Shown: positions 13,186 through 26,410 of the stretch, one piece after another
How the letters are laid out: each line of letters starts with the position of its first letter
How positions within the stretch are numbered: the first letter of the stretch is position 1
NCBI GenBank assembly: GCA_022749755.1
Contig: CM040444.1
Span: forward strand, 3,661,009-3,725,008
From: Azadirachta indica
Taxonomy: Eukaryota; Streptophyta; Magnoliopsida; Sapindales; Meliaceae
Direction of reading: 5' to 3'
Length of the DNA stretch: 64,000 nt
Translations under genes and position numbers: made by a program
The notes under the pieces: generated by a model
What the model was told of the DNA's origin: nothing
Seen by the model: the letters and a program-made list of their open reading frames with translations, nothing else
Databases searched by the model: none

Positions 13186-13683
13186 CTGAGTTTGGTCTTG
13201 GCAACTGGCAGTGGGACAGAATTTCATTAAACGATTCTATAAATCTGATATGTAATTCAGTATATATGATAATACTATAAAAACGTCATATCAATTTATA
13301 TAAATCAATTTCAACAAGAATTTATATATGTAACACTGGTTTTTACTATTAGAAAAATGGTTATTACTAATACAAAGTTCTTGATGCTTTTGATGAAGTG
13401 TCAAGCCAATTAAATAATAAGAATTAATCTTTTTTCGCAAACAGTGAAGTCATAAGGATTTACTCACATTGGACATCAAGTATCACGCTTCATTCAAATT
13501 ATAATATTACAAATCAAAATGATGTCATTTTAACCCCATTTCTCATGGTAAAATGACCTTGTTTTGAGATAATTTTATTCTTTTTTTTGTTTTTAATTTA
13601 AAGAAATAGAAACTCATTACTAAAATTGATACAAATATATCTTCTAAAAAAAATTTTATTTATACATTTACTAATTTATTTAA

Positions 13684-15195
13684 TCAATTCTTACAATTTC
13701 CACCAGGTCCTCCAAAGAGGATATTATATTCTCTAGGTCTTTCATAATCAGTAAGATTTTGAATCCCAAAACAATTAGATCTATCAACATAAGTTTGTGT
13801 ATTATAATAAGAAGGAAATCTTCTGATATAATTTCTAGCAAAATAAATTAAATTCTTAAAATAAGCAGCATGAGTAAAATCTCCATCAGGTTTGTGTCCA
13901 CTGCCCATCGGAGGACTGATTCCATCATCTCCACTAAGTGAATCTCCTCCCCAAGCAACTACAATTGCTCCTTCTTTTAAATTTGGCACTAATTCTATTG
14001 GCAAGTACCCTACTAAGGTTTCTTCTTTTCCTGCATAATACATCCAATTTCCTGTTTTTGGATCCTGTAAAAATTAAAAATTTTAAATATATATACAGTA
14101 AATTACTAATGATATTGATGTATGTGATTATTTTAAAAAACTATGTAAAAAATTTAGTACTTCCCAAAAAAAAAAGGGCCATTATATCGTTATTTTTTTT
14201 TAAAAAAAAAATTGAAATATATAAATATGTAAATGGGTATTGTATGGTTTAATTTACCTGGACGATCTTGATTTTGATATCATAAATAGGTCCACCATAA
14301 CTAGAGACTGGAGAAAGTATTTGACCTGCTGTTATATGAGGGTCTACTTGTACAAACCCTTTACATAGCAAGTTATAGCATCCTGTTTTACGACCTCCAT
14401 CAGCCTAAATTTCAATATCAATAAAATAAATAAATAAATGTATGAGTAAATTAAATTATGAAATACATAACTAAATTAATAACTTAATTATGAGAACAAT
14501 AATTGAACAGATAAATAAATAATTTTTTAATAAGCTAATTTAATTTACTTACAGTCCAATATATGAATAATCGAGGGTTGTTATCACCGACGTATAATCC
14601 CACCTGTAAAATATGTGTATTAGCTTTTCTCTGTTACAAACAATCATATCTTTTATAATATAATTACGTTTAAAAAATTGTTAAATCTTTTACATATGAG
14701 ATTTATAATAATAAATTGATATTTGTAAACTTTTTTCTTTAAATTAAGTATAGAGAAAGATGGTAGTAGAAATTTACATAATATAAAAATAACAAGTACT
14801 TTGAGAAAACAAATCAATAAAATTTATGTAAAATAGGTTTAAATTATTTATAAAAAGTTATTTTTCAACTAAATTTTACGAGGACGGATCAAGTTGATTA
14901 AATTTGTATTTAAGAAAATAAAAATATAGTAAACGAATCAATAAAAACTTCTTAAAGTCTGTATTTTAAAAAATATGAACATTTGTACAAGAGAGAAAGA
15001 TTATATATATAATAATTACATGAAAATACAAAAACTAAATCGGTTGATAAAAATTCATGTAACTCGTTGATCAAAATTGATTGAATACATTCTATCGACT
15101 GAATTTTAAAAATTCGATCAATTAAATTGTGAATTTTCGTAGATTAATTTAATTAGTATTCGTATTTTAATAAAATGAAAATAAATTAAAAGGGA

Positions 15196-15231
<36 letters not shown>

Positions 15232-17325
15232 GGGAGATGAGAGTGAATTACAATCCATCCGACAATGAGGTAATGAGGATCACTTTGAATCCAAATGGAA
15301 GCACTGCTGTATTGATGCTTATGCTCAGCTATTGAAAAATTGTATATTGAAATAAACCCACTTGCTCCTCGATATTTTCTTACTTCCATTCTTTGCATTT
15401 GTAGGAACACTTGCTGCATATATATATATATATATAGTCAGATAATTAAATCAGTTTAGTAAATTTTAAAGATTATAAGAATGATGATTTGAAAATTTTG
15501 TTGCAAATAGTTTTATAAAATGAAGAAGGGTAATCTTCAATTTACCTGTAGTAAATATTATTTTGACAATAAGTAAAACTATGTAGTTGTTTTTAAAATA
15601 TATGTAATTAATTTAAAAATAGTGAAAAACAATAAAAGATTGTTTCTTGTTTATTTTTTAGTTAAAATTTAAAAAATAAATGCAATCAAATATAATTTTT
15701 TTAGGTTTTTCAAATTGAAAAATAGGTTTTAAAAAATCCATTTAAATAGACTCTTAAATGTTTTGACAAAAAAAAAAGTTATTTTTTTTTGAAAACTGGT
15801 TTACGAAAACAGTGGAAAATAAACAAAAATTGACTTTTTTTAGTTAGTAATATTTTGAAAACAAATGTTTTCTATTTTCTATTTTTTAATAAAATAAATT
15901 TTTTCAAAATGACCTTTTTTGCGGTTAAAATTCAGTTTTAACTACTATCTAAAAACCAACTTAAAAATAACTAGTTTTATAAATTTTGTCCAAAAATATT
16001 TTTATGACTAACTTAATAAAAATATATTACAATAACTTTTTGAATATGTTTTTGTTCAAATTGACCATGAGAAAATTTTTGTCTAAAATTTATAAGGCCG
16101 TCATTTTTTGCAAATTTTTAAATAATAGTCAAAATTAAATTTGAAGGTAAAATGTGATTGTTTTAAAAAAAATCCTTTTTTCAAAATGCGAAACAATTTT
16201 CAAAAACATAACCAAATGACACTCGATTTTCTTAAACTAATATGAACCTTTAAATTGAACAATTAACAAAACGAAAAAGAAAATAAAAATAATGAAACAT
16301 CAATGCGAAGAATCATGCATAAATCTAGATCAATAAAGACTTCAGGTTTAAGAGAATATTACATGAGAACGATCATTGCTAGAGGCGAAAATTCCTGAGT
16401 GATTGAGAGAATTTGGCTTTGGTAGATTAATCTCCGTTGTTGTTCTAAGCATAGGAACTGTTCCAACAGAAAAAACGTTTTCTTCAGGTATTTTTTGCAG
16501 TTGTTTTTGCCTTCTTGCTACATAAGATTGAGGGGGCACCTATGAAAAAATAAAATTATATTTATTAAAATAATTAATATAATGTGAATTTTTATAATTA
16601 AATGATGTTATAGTTATATTTATATGTAAGAAAATAATAGATTTAAATATTTGAAAGGAAAATAAAATATTTAATTACCTGAATTTTGTGATTTTTGAGC
16701 AAAGGATGGTCCAAGGATGGTTGTTTGTAGAAGTCTATGCAATCAGCAATTTCACCTCCCTCAAGCTTTCAAAAAATAGGTAAAAAAAAGTGTTAGGAAA
16801 AAATTAAATAAAAAGATTATTTCTGTTTTCTATTAGATAAATATAATTTATTTTTTCTTTAATTATCTATTGTGATTCAGAATTTGAATCTTATTCCCAA
16901 CTTCTTATTTAGAGAGGTTTAATCGTTAAACCAATTAGTTACCACATGGGTCGTTTATATTCACTTTATAGATTTCAGTTGAATATACAAAACCAAGATC
17001 ATCTTTTGATAAAAACAATAATTAGAAAAATACTCGAAGTATTTTTCAGATAAATATTTACTTTACAGAATTTTTTTTACAAGTTTATTTTCAAACACTC
17101 TAAATAATCTAAGAATTAACAAAACCATACCTTAATTGTTTTGACAATAGACCTATTAAGAGGTTCGAATTCTTCTTCAAAGCTCAAATCTTGTTTTTCT
17201 TTTGAATTTGACTGATTTGCTATCACACCATTGTTTCTTGAAGAAACAGAAAGTAAAAATATGAATATTGGTAATATCATTTTCGAAAATATTTGTAACT
17301 CAAATTCGACCGACTTTAATTTCAC
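13684..17325 (-). CDS. Neprosin-domain (DUF239) secreted protein, gene 2
   Basis: Seven phase-0 exons: 17131-17325, 16679-16765, 16363-16539, 15252-15413, 14553-14603, 14258-14404 and 13684-14064, for 399 aa. Exons 2-7 have the same lengths as in gene 1; exon 1 is nine codons longer. Signal-peptide core is [13 protein letters not shown]. The activation region ([14 protein letters not shown]) and domain motifs [39 protein letters not shown] and DPKTGNW are retained, ending GGPGGNCKN. The catalytic positions read LIVGW (Ile instead of Glu) and WGGD (Asp instead of Glu), as in gene 1, so the loss predates the duplication. No frame disruption is seen, which argues for selection on a function other than glutamic proteolysis. 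Confidence 0.85.
15197..15226. repeat. (TA)n microsatellite
   Basis: Pure TA run in intron 4 of neprosin gene 2, about 25 nt past the exon 4 donor. Confidence 0.9.
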
Positions 17326-17329
17326 AACA

Positions 17330-18840
17330 TAATTTTTTGTGCTTTAGTTAAATACCCTCTTCAAAAATCATAATAAAACAAAACTATGTGAACACTAGTT
17401 GGCAAAGTAATTATCTAAATTAATTATTTTTAGGAAAAGATAAGTTCAATTTATTATAGCATTAATTATTTTGAAAATATGCTTATTTTAGAATGCTAGT
17501 CATTAATTCTCTTTCCAACTTTTGAATTTAATTTAAAGAAATTTGAAATAAGAAACAAAATAAAAATATATAGCAGGTTTTATATTTTCTCTCTCATAAT
17601 AATGGTTACTGTTATACTTGATTAATTTTATGAGAAAGTTGAAGGTAAGACCAATATACTATGTCATCTATATATCTATCTAATAAATATTAATCGTAAT
17701 AAAAATATGAAAGGTTGCTATGGGTATTAATTGATTCAATTGATAAAAATTTTGAGGTGATACAAGTGATTTGAAATCCAAATCTCGCTTAAACAGAATT
17801 AAGACAAAGTATTAGGTTATTTTCTTGTAATATATTTTTTAATATGATTAAAAAAAATTAAAACACACAAAAAATCTTTATGTGTTTCGATTAATATTGC
17901 CCTATCTAAATTTTTTCTCAAAAATTAATTGAAGAAATATAAGTAAAATTGAATGGCAAGAAAACCATGACAATAGAATAAATTAATTTGTAACAATAGA
18001 ATAAGCATCTTTAATAAAATTTATCTTAAAATTTTTTGATAAAATTGAGATTATAAGTGAATGATCTAATTATAAAGAGTGTATTTTGAAACTGCAAGTT
18101 ATTATTTGTGTTTGAGGTTTACTTCAATCTTTTATTGGAGATAGAAGATTTTTTTATTCCTTCAAAATTTTGATTCTAATATTTGCTTTAACCTTATGCC
18201 AAATTATATGATCTTATGACTTATTTCTATTAATGTTAAAAAAAAAGTGAAAAGCAAATTTTGAAGTATTCTTTTGATACTACAAACAAGTCTATCAAAT
18301 CATTCAAGGCTTTTTTCTATTTATTTTATTTTTTATATCCCTTTTAAGTAAGCACATTTTTATTAAGATTAAAACAAAAATGTATTTATTTTATATTTAT
18401 CAATGTCATTTTTACTAGAATTTCAAAATTTTTTAATAAAAATATTCTTTTATATGCCTTTCCTTTTTTTAACTATAATTTTCAAGGAACATCTAAAAAA
18501 TATACACATTTATAATATTTTAGATTTATTTTTTTTTTATTTTTTCATAAACATCTGAATTACACATTTTATAAGAAAATATTTTTTTAAATACCCTTTA
18601 TAAAATGCTTCATATAAACTTATGTGGAATTGCACTTAAAAAATTATTAAAATACTTCCATTAAATTCATTACTTGTAAAATTCTAACCTTATAAATTCT
18701 CTGTGATTTAATATATAATATCATCATATTTGATAATTGATCTTTGATAGGGACCTATTTGATATAAAATGCAAAAGATTAGGTAAAATTTATAGTTTAG
18801 CAAATAGAAGGGGCATATGTAATTTAATAATACCTTTCAA
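17330..18840. other. Intergenic DNA between neprosin gene 2 and FRS11
   Basis: AT-rich, with no coding signal. The first 200 nt are duplicated promoter shared with neprosin gene 1. The rest shows long A or T runs only. Confidence 0.5.
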
Positions 18841-20336
18841 CATGGACGTTTGGGATAGAATAGGCGTACGATAAGAGAAGTGCGCAGGATAGATAAAAAG
18901 GTCTCCAACACCTCCCTGCGCAAATTAGGGCCAATCCTTCAACAAATTCTTCCTGTTTCAATCAAATGCATTACTGGTTAGCAAATCCTCTTCTCTCTTT
19001 ATAAACTCATCTCAGCTACAATTTTCACTTATATGCCTGTAAATTTTGTTTGTTCCGTTATTTGCAGAAAAAAACTATGAAAAATGATAATAAAATTAAA
19101 TGGGGTTTTGTGTATTTTTTTGTGCAGTGAAATGAAATCCAGTTTTCTTTTTTAGTTTTTGGAAATGGGTAGTTGTTGATTTTGCAGAAGGTGTTATGAA
19201 TATGGTGGAATTTTAGAATTTAGGTTTAGGTTTAGGTTTATGTATGTGTATGTGTGATTGTAGTTATTTGGTTTGATGGTGTTTGCAAAATGAGTTTTGT
19301 TTGACAGCTTTGAGGTCGTGTGGAAGAAAGTGAAATGGGTATTTGACAGTTGTTTGATTACTGTGTTGGAATTTTAGCTTGTGTTGTGAGAACGTGAATT
19401 TTGTGAATTGCGTTTGTTTTCTGTAATGTAAAACATTTTTGGTGGAGAGAATGAGAGAGCAGTGAATGTGGTGATTAGTGATAAATGTAGTAGAATTCTG
19501 AGATTGAATAGAAGGGCAAACGAAAGGTGCTACACAAGATGAAGAATTACGAACTTTTGAGGAGAATTTGCAGTGGAAAGTATTATAGAGGGAATGACTT
19601 GTCCTGTTCATTGGTTTTGTTTAATGAAAAAAGTGGCCGGAAAAGGTTGAAAGAGGGATGCCCACTTCTATGGAAAGTTTGATAGCTGTTTCCTGTGAAG
19701 TTTGATTCTAAGTATGGGCTTCTCTTGGATGCTTTTGAAGATTATAGAACTATTGACCTATAAATGCAGTCAAAACTTTTGCAAAACTTCTGATAGTTGT
19801 AGTTCAAATACCACTCTGTTTAAGCCTATAGGAGAAATGGTGGTGATCCCCACTGTATATGGTGTACTTCTGTTTGCTCTGTTAAATAATGCCAATGTTG
19901 AGATCCACGTGAATAACCGAGAAGATGCCAGATTGAACTTATTTTTTATGGACTTATTTCTTTACCTGTCCTATAGTTATTATAGGAGAAACAACTTGCT
20001 TTTCTTTTTAAGACCAAAACTATGCCAATTGGCAATTTATGTAAACCCATCAATGATTTTACCTACTCATTTGTAATTATGTTAAAATTGTTGTTGTTGT
20101 TAAATTTACCAATTATTGTTTGCCTTTGTGCCTCTCACCAACATTTATACCAATTGCTTATCATTTTAAAATGCATGCTTTTATGTCTTTGATTAAACAT
20201 GAAATTATAACACATTAAATTCACATGCATACTTCTAACTTTTGATGTATTGGCATTTTTTTTAATATATTTGAATATTTATGCATTACTCTTATATAAT
20301 GGACAGAGAGTACCTTGAGGGAGTTAATGCAAAAAT
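18840..20336 (+). other. FRS11 5' leader and leader intron(s)
   Basis: A GC-richer stretch from about 18840 (TAGGCGTACGATAAGAGAAG) to 18975 looks like the promoter-proximal leader, with a possible donor before GTTAGC near 18977. The coding exon begins with leader sequence just before ATG 20337. Several short ATG-stop frames lie between. Which of the TTTGCAG sites is the real acceptor cannot be decided without transcripts. Confidence 0.4.
19219..19240 (+). repeat. Short (TTTAGG)n run
   Basis: Three consecutive TTTAGG units, complement CCTAAA, lie in the FRS11 leader region. This resembles plant telo-box type elements of 5' regions (AAACCCTAA) but with two C instead of three. Confidence 0.5.
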
Positions 20337-22973
20337 ATGATGTCTGATGATGCTGCACAGATGTTGATGGTTTATGATGATCCCTCAGACCAACGATCAT
20401 TATCCTTAGACGATACTAGCAGCACAGAGGAATCACCTGATGAAACAAGACTCTCCCTAGATACCAGCAATGATGTGGTTCCATATATTGGACAAAGATT
20501 TCCCACTCATGATGCAGCATATGAATTCTATAGTGAATTTGCAAAACGATGTGGTTTCTCCATTCGACGTCACCGCACTGAAGGAAAAGATGGTGTTGGC
20601 AAAGGACTGACAAGACGCTATTTTGTGTGTCACCGTGCTGGTAACACCCCTATCAAAACCTCAAATGAAAATAAACCTCAAAGAAATCGAAAATCCTCTC
20701 GATGTGGATGTCAAGCATACATGCGGATAAGCAAAATTACAGAATTAGGAGCTCCAGAATGGCGTGTTACGGGTTTTGCAAACAATCATAATCATGAACT
20801 GTTAGAGCCAAATCTAGTTCGTTTTCTTCCTGCATATAGAACCATATCAGAAACAGACAAGAGCCGAATACTTATGTTTGCCAAAACAGGAATTTCGGTT
20901 CAGCAAATGATGAGGCTCATGGAACTTGAGAAATGTGTGGAGCCAGGATATTTACCATTTACTGAAAAGGATGTGAGAAATTTACTTCAGTCAATTAGGA
21001 AATTAGATCCAGAAGATGAAAGTGTAGATTTGTTAAGAATGTGTAGAAACATTAAGGAAAAGGATCCTAATTTCAGATATGAATACACCATTGATTCTAA
21101 CAACAGGTTAGAGAACATTGCTTGGTCATATGCATCATCAGTCCGGGCATATGAAATCTTTGGTGATGCAGTGGTTTTTGATACGACACATCGCTTGACT
21201 GCTTTAGATATGCCTCTTGGGATTTGGGTTGGAGTGAATAATTATGGTGTCCCTTGCTTCTTTGGCTGTACACTCTTACGAGAGGAAAATTTAAGGTCAT
21301 TCTCATGGGCACTGAAGGTAATAGAGTGAAGTGTGCAAATATATATATATATTTTTAAACTAATGAACGTTCCTTTGCCTACTGGTCAAATGTTGCCAAT
21401 TAATTTTAATGGTGGAACTTAAATTTGGATGACAATTTATGTCCTTTATTTACTCTGAACTATTGGCATGTGCACACACACATACCTGCTCACATGCATA
21501 ATACCTTTGAAGAGATATACAATCTTTGATTTGCTTGGTATTCTGTCTTGTATTTTACGTCCAGGCATTCTTGGGGTTTATGGACGGAAAGGGTCCACAA
21601 ACAATATTAACAGACCAAAATATGTGTCTCAAAGAAGCAATAGCCGTGGAAATGCCAGTGACTAAACATGCACTCTGCATATGGATGATTGTCGTGAAGT
21701 TTCCGTCCTGGTTTAATGCTGTCCTTGGAGAGCGTTACAATGAGTGGAAAGCTGAATTTTATCGGCTCTATAATCTAGAATTAATTGAGGACTTTGAATT
21801 GGGTTGGAGGGACATGGTCAATTCATTTGGGCTTCATACTAACAGGCACATAGCCAATTTGTTTGCCTTACGCACACAGTGGGCATTGCCATACTTGAGG
21901 AGCAATTTCTTTGCAGGAATGACTACAACTGGCCACTCAAAAGCAATTAACGCTTTCATTCAAAGGTTTTTGAGTGCACAAACCAGACTTGCACACTTTG
22001 TAGAACAAGTAAGTTGTCTCTTTTAAGCAAAAGAAACTTGAAATACTGGGTTTAGACAATTGATCTAAACCTTATCTCTTTGACCATGTAGGAGTTTTGA
22101 AATACTTTGCTGTCTTTATTACCTAGATACTTTGAGTTGTTTTCACATGAGATTTTGAAAAATTAAGTCATCATTCCTTTCCTTTTTCAAGTAAATACTA
22201 GTTTGAAAATGTATTGAATTCCTAATTGGATTCTTGAGAATGTCTGCTGTCGGATTTGTGTCATTTCAATTGTTATCTATATATTCTATCCTTGTGCAGG
22301 ATCATTTTGACGTGCGAATGAATTCCATTTTGCTAACTTAACTTTGCAAAGGCAGGTGGCTGTGGCTGTGGATTTCAAAGATCAAGCTGCTGAACAACAG
22401 ACAATGCAGCAGAATCTCCAAAACATTAGCCTGAAGACCGGTGCTCCAATGGAATCGCATGCTGCTTCAGTTCTCACTCCTTTTGCTTTTTCTAAGCTGC
22501 AAGACCAACTTGTTTTGGCTGCCCATTATGCATCTTTTCCGGTGGAAGACAGTTTCCTCGTAAGACACCACACAAAACTTGAGGGAGGCCGAAAAGTTTA
22601 TTGGGTTCCACAGGAAGGCATCATAAGTTGCGGCTGCCATCAGTTTGAGTTTTCTGGAATTCTCTGTCGACATGCCCTCCGTGTTCTCTCAACAGGAAAC
22701 TGCTTTCAGATCCCAGAAAGGTATCTTCCCCTTCGTTGGCGTAAGATCAGCACACATTCTGTCAAGCTTCTTCAAAGTTCCCCAAACGAACATGCAGAAA
22801 GGATTCAGTTATTGCAGAGCATGGTATCCACACTTGTTGCCGAATCTGCCAAGTCAAAGGAAAGACTAGATCTTGCAACTGAACAAGTCTCCTTTCTCTT
22901 ATCTCGTGTAAGACAGCAACCAGCTTCCTCTCAAGGTTTGAGAGATATCTCCACCCTTCATAGGAATCTATAA
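20337..22973 (+). CDS. FRS11: FAR1-related sequence 11 (MULE-derived transcription factor)
   Basis: Three exons in phase 0: 20337-21317, 21565-22008 and 22356-22973, giving 680 aa, the length I recall for Arabidopsis FRS11. The N-terminus DDPSDQRSLSLDD is characteristic of FRS11. The FAR1 zinc-finger DNA-binding domain lies at about residues 55-160 (AYEFYSEFAKRCGFSIRRHR, YFVCHRAG, SRCGCQAYMRI, NHNHEL). The MULE transposase-like domain follows at about 260-370 (VVFDTTHRL, GVPCFFGCTLL). The SWIM zinc finger CGCHQFEFSGILCRHAL lies in exon 3. A predicted coiled coil is near the C-terminus (ERIQLLQSMVSTLVAES). FAR1/FHY3 family proteins are nuclear DNA-binding regulators derived from Mutator-like transposases. 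The acceptor for exon 3 is GGCAG at 22355; an earlier TGCAG at about 22300 would bring in a stop. Start could be either of two adjacent ATGs. Confidence 0.93.
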
Positions 22974-24120
22974 CCCAAGAACTCAAGAAATACCTTAAAA
23001 TAGTTAGCCATAGTATCACCTGATGTCTTAGTGGAAAGCAGGGGGAAACGAATGCATTCATTTTGGTTCATTTTGGTTCTGAATCCAACTCTATGAACGT
23101 TTAGAGCTGAGATTCATGATTGAATGCATTTGCTTGTCACTTTTTGCAGATTGTGTTACGTTCCATCACATATTAATCACACAGTTGTATATCTCCCAGA
23201 CATCGGTTTCATACATTTTAGATGTTTCACGAGATTTGGATATGTAAAAATATATATACGAAACAAAACTTTGTTTTTGGTATGTATATCCATGTGTTAA
23301 TGTTATAACAGATGTTCACTTTATCATTAGGTAATGCTATTCTAGTGTAGCTGTGCTTGGGAGCAGTTTACAGGCTAGATGGGAGCTGTTCTATCCACCA
23401 TTCCCGGCTTGCATATTGCTGTTTCATTGGCTAAGGAAGTGTTCTGAAGCACTTTGATTAAGACCCTCTCAGACAATAGATGACATTGTATGATCATCAG
23501 TATACAAGGGGCCATGTTATAGAACAACTGCATATACTATACATCCTTCAAAATTTTCAAACTTTTTCTTTGTAACAAAAACTAATTCTTTGGTTTTTAT
23601 TTTCTAACTTTTTCGTTGTAAAAACTCCAATTCTTTCATTTCCATTTTCTTACCTTTCTTTAAGAGGGAAAATTTTGGGAAAATTAGAGAGTTGTGTGTT
23701 AATATAAATATGTCACCTCCTCACACAAGATTATGTAATTTAACACCTTACATAATATAAAGGTTTTATTAAATTTATACTTTAATCTTATTAGTTTTAA
23801 TATATTGATACAAACTCTTTTTTTATTTTTATTAATTTAATATGTGAATTTGGACAAAAATAAGATAGTTTGACATATTTAACTCTTAAAAGGATTATTA
23901 TTGAAAATGTTATTATCATAATTATGACAGAAAAATAAATTAACCTTTTAAATTAACAAAAAAATTTTAACGAATAGGTATGTATGTGAATATTTTTAAA
24001 ACCTTTATCCTTATTTTAATAATATCATTAATCGGGGACCTGTTTGATATAAATGAAAGAAAAAAACTATATTCCTATTTAAAAAATTATAAAAATATAA
24101 GTACCTAGACGATAAAATAC
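22974..24120. other. FRS11 3' UTR and intergenic DNA
   Basis: The first several hundred bases are less AT-rich and probably 3' UTR. From about 23650 the sequence is AT-rich spacer without features. Confidence 0.5.
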
Positions 24121-24149
24121 GAGACACCACGTATTTACTGCGGCGGCCA

Positions 24150-24487
24150 TCAGCTTAAAGCTTTTTGGGAATCCTCTCTCTCTCAGATCGCATACAGGTA
24201 TCTTCTTTCTCTTCCCCTCGGCTTCATCTCTAACTCCAAACGATTGCGTTTTGTTGTATCATTTCCTCAATTGTCTGTATCTTCGATTCACGAAAAGGGT
24301 GGAGAGGAGAAAGCCCAAACTTAATCCACGATTAGCCGTCAAAACGGTGCGTTTTAAACCTATTTATCGCTGCTTCGCTTTTGTCAATGCAAATTTCGTT
24401 GCTTGTTAGCTTGATGTATGATTGTGATTGTTGGTGCAGGGAAATTCAGCTTGAATTTTTATTTTATTTGATTTAATTTTTCGAAAA
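24150..24487 (+). other. CMC2 5' UTR exons and leader intron
   Basis: A leader exon ends CATACAG at 24197 before GTATCTTC. The next exon starts after TGGTGCAG at 24439 and carries the ATG at 24488. The pattern fits a short leader intron of about 242 nt. Confidence 0.6.
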
Positions 24488-26410
24488 ATGCATCCTCCGT
24501 TGACGTTGCATAGGCATCCCATGTGTGCAGAAGTGAGTTCTCTTTTCCTTCTTTTCTTTTGCTGAATTTAGTGGTTAATGGCATTAATTTTCTGTAGAAA
24601 GTGCTTTTCTGTAGACTGAGCACTTCTGCAAAAGTGCTTTTCTTCTGTATTTCTTTTTGTACAAGTTGTGGTGCGTGGAGAAGGTTAAATGGGAGTTTTG
24701 GCACTATCAATATGTAGAAGGATTTTGCTTCTATTTTGTGGTGCGTTTGGAAGAAATTAAAAAATGCATTTTTGAAGTGCTTTGAGAGAAGCGCTTTGAG
24801 AGAAGCGATTATGTGAAAGCACTTTGTCCACAAGATCTCTTGTACCTTAATAGTCAAACACTAATTTTGTGAGTTTCTGGTTGTATTTATCAAGGGCACT
24901 TGCAAAAATATGTTTGATATAAGGTGCATTTCATAATGTTTTTGTGAAGAGTGCTTTCAAGTAAAAGCACTTTGTGTAGAAGTACTTGAAACCATTTTAT
25001 AGAAGGAGCTTATGAAATATGTTTTTTTGAAAATGCAGTTAAACTATTTGTAGGTCTAAAACTTATATTTTGGAAAAAAGCATCAATTGCCTTTCTAGAT
25101 TAGTCCGGGCATTTTTTGAGATCAAAGAAGTGCTTTCATCAATTTTTGTTTGAACGCTATGAAACAGAAGTTAATTTAGCACTTGTGTCTTTCAAATTTT
25201 TCACTTTATATGGCCATTGAATAATGAAGAGAAGTGATTAGAACTTGATACCTTCTTTACATCAAGCTCTTGATAATTTTTTTACTATCAAGTTCTAATC
25301 TTATAGTCATGATGATAATTTTTAGTCTTTTGGCTCAATCAAGTGATTGAAGGTTATTGTGGAACAGATTATTGAGAATTCACCAAAGTGTTTGGTGAAT
25401 GTAAGGTCTTGTGGGAGTTTGGCGCCCTAATTTTAAGATGCCATGAAGTATTTTGTGTCTGTTTTTTAGTATTTAGTTGAAATAGGAAATGCATTTTTTT
25501 AAGTGCTTTTTTAGATATGTGCTTCTTTATAAAAAGATTTTTAAGTAATTTTTTAGAAAGCGTTTTTATTTAAAAGTACTTTAAATAAAAACAGTCTCCA
25601 ATCATATCTTAATAGTCAAATACTGACAAATTGATAAAGGAAAGAGCTTTTGAGTGTCCAATAGAATACTAATAACACTCGCAAGAGCATATTTAATATA
25701 TAGGTGTGTTTGGGTATGTTTTTGAAAAAAGTACTTTTAAATAAAAACGCTTTCTGTAAAAGTACTTGAAATCGTTTTATGAAAATCCCTACTAAACATT
25801 TCTCCAAAATGCACCTAAAAGTACTTTTTGACCTCAAATCATTTTGATTTTATAAAAGAACATAATAATGTGCTTATTTAGAAGGTAGATCAAATGCTTT
25901 TTGAGATCAAAGTATTTCTATATATTTCAGTCAAACGCCATAAATAGATTTAGTTACTTTTGTCAGTGACAACACTTCCAATTTGCAAACACAAGTCTGT
26001 AAAATTTTTGAACTATGTCAGCCACATTGAACAGTTTTGATGACGATTTTAAGTCTTTCAGTTAATGAAGTGACTGAAGTTATTGAAAAACAGATTATTG
26101 AGGAGTTCCAAAAGTGTCACTTAGACCATCCCATCGGAAAATTTTTTGGTGATTGTACAGACCTCAAAATAAAGCTTGATCGATGTTTCCGACAGGAAGT
26201 GAGTTTTAATTACTGTAGTTCAGTCTTTTGTTTGTGCTTTTATACTCAAAATATGAATGTATGAGTATGTATATGAGATTTTGATCAAATCCTCAAATTA
26301 TACCACAGAAAGCTGTGAAGCGAAAGGCGAACTTTGAGCAGAGTAAGAAACTGAGAGAAAGGCTTGAAGCATTAAGAAAAGAATCTGCTGAAGCAGAAGC
26401 TAAATGCTGA
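24488..26410 (+). CDS. CMC2: COX assembly mitochondrial protein 2 homologue (twin CX9C-type)
   Basis: Three coding exons, all phase 0: 24488-24532, 26094-26198 and 26309-26410, giving 83 aa. Residues 1-15 are MHPPLTLHRHPMCAE. The middle exon gives IIEEFQKCHLDHPIGKFFGD followed by CTDLKIKLDRCFRQE. The last exon is a basic, helical tail from KAVKRKANFEQ to AEAKC. Cysteines form the C-x9/10-C helical pairs of CHCH proteins, which are folded in the intermembrane space by the Mia40 pathway. CMC2 proteins help assemble cytochrome c oxidase. The correct acceptor is AACAG/ATTATTGAG; the nearby TTTCAG/TTAATG would put a stop in frame. The 1.56-kb first coding intron contains a duplicated copy of the exon start (see repeat). 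Confidence 0.9.
24560..26110 (+). repeat. Diverged tandem duplication inside CMC2 intron, including a copy of the exon 2 start
   Basis: About 24.6-25.40 kb and 25.45-26.11 kb are diverged copies. Both contain AAAGTGCTTTT-type palindromic stretches, then TTTTTGAGATCAAAG, then a block ending AACAGATTATTGAG. The upstream copy (25330-25400) aligns with 26045-26115 across the acceptor and the first codons. It could form a cassette exon at 25368-25400 (11 codons, CAG before, GTAAGG after). The AAAGTGCTTTT motif also appears at 41480, 41550 and 48720. Confidence 0.6.

Noticed and set aside
13938..14252. Plus-strand frame of 104 codons over neprosin gene 2
   Set aside because: Antisense to exon 7, with no features of its own.
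19264..20076. Open frames of 115 (minus) and 124 (plus) codons
   Set aside because: Both lie in the FRS11 leader/intron region and show no domain, codon bias or splice support.
22298..22355. Earlier TGCAG acceptor for FRS11 exon 3
   Set aside because: Use of it introduces a stop. The GGCAG acceptor at 22355 gives the conserved FVEQ-VAVAVDFKD join.
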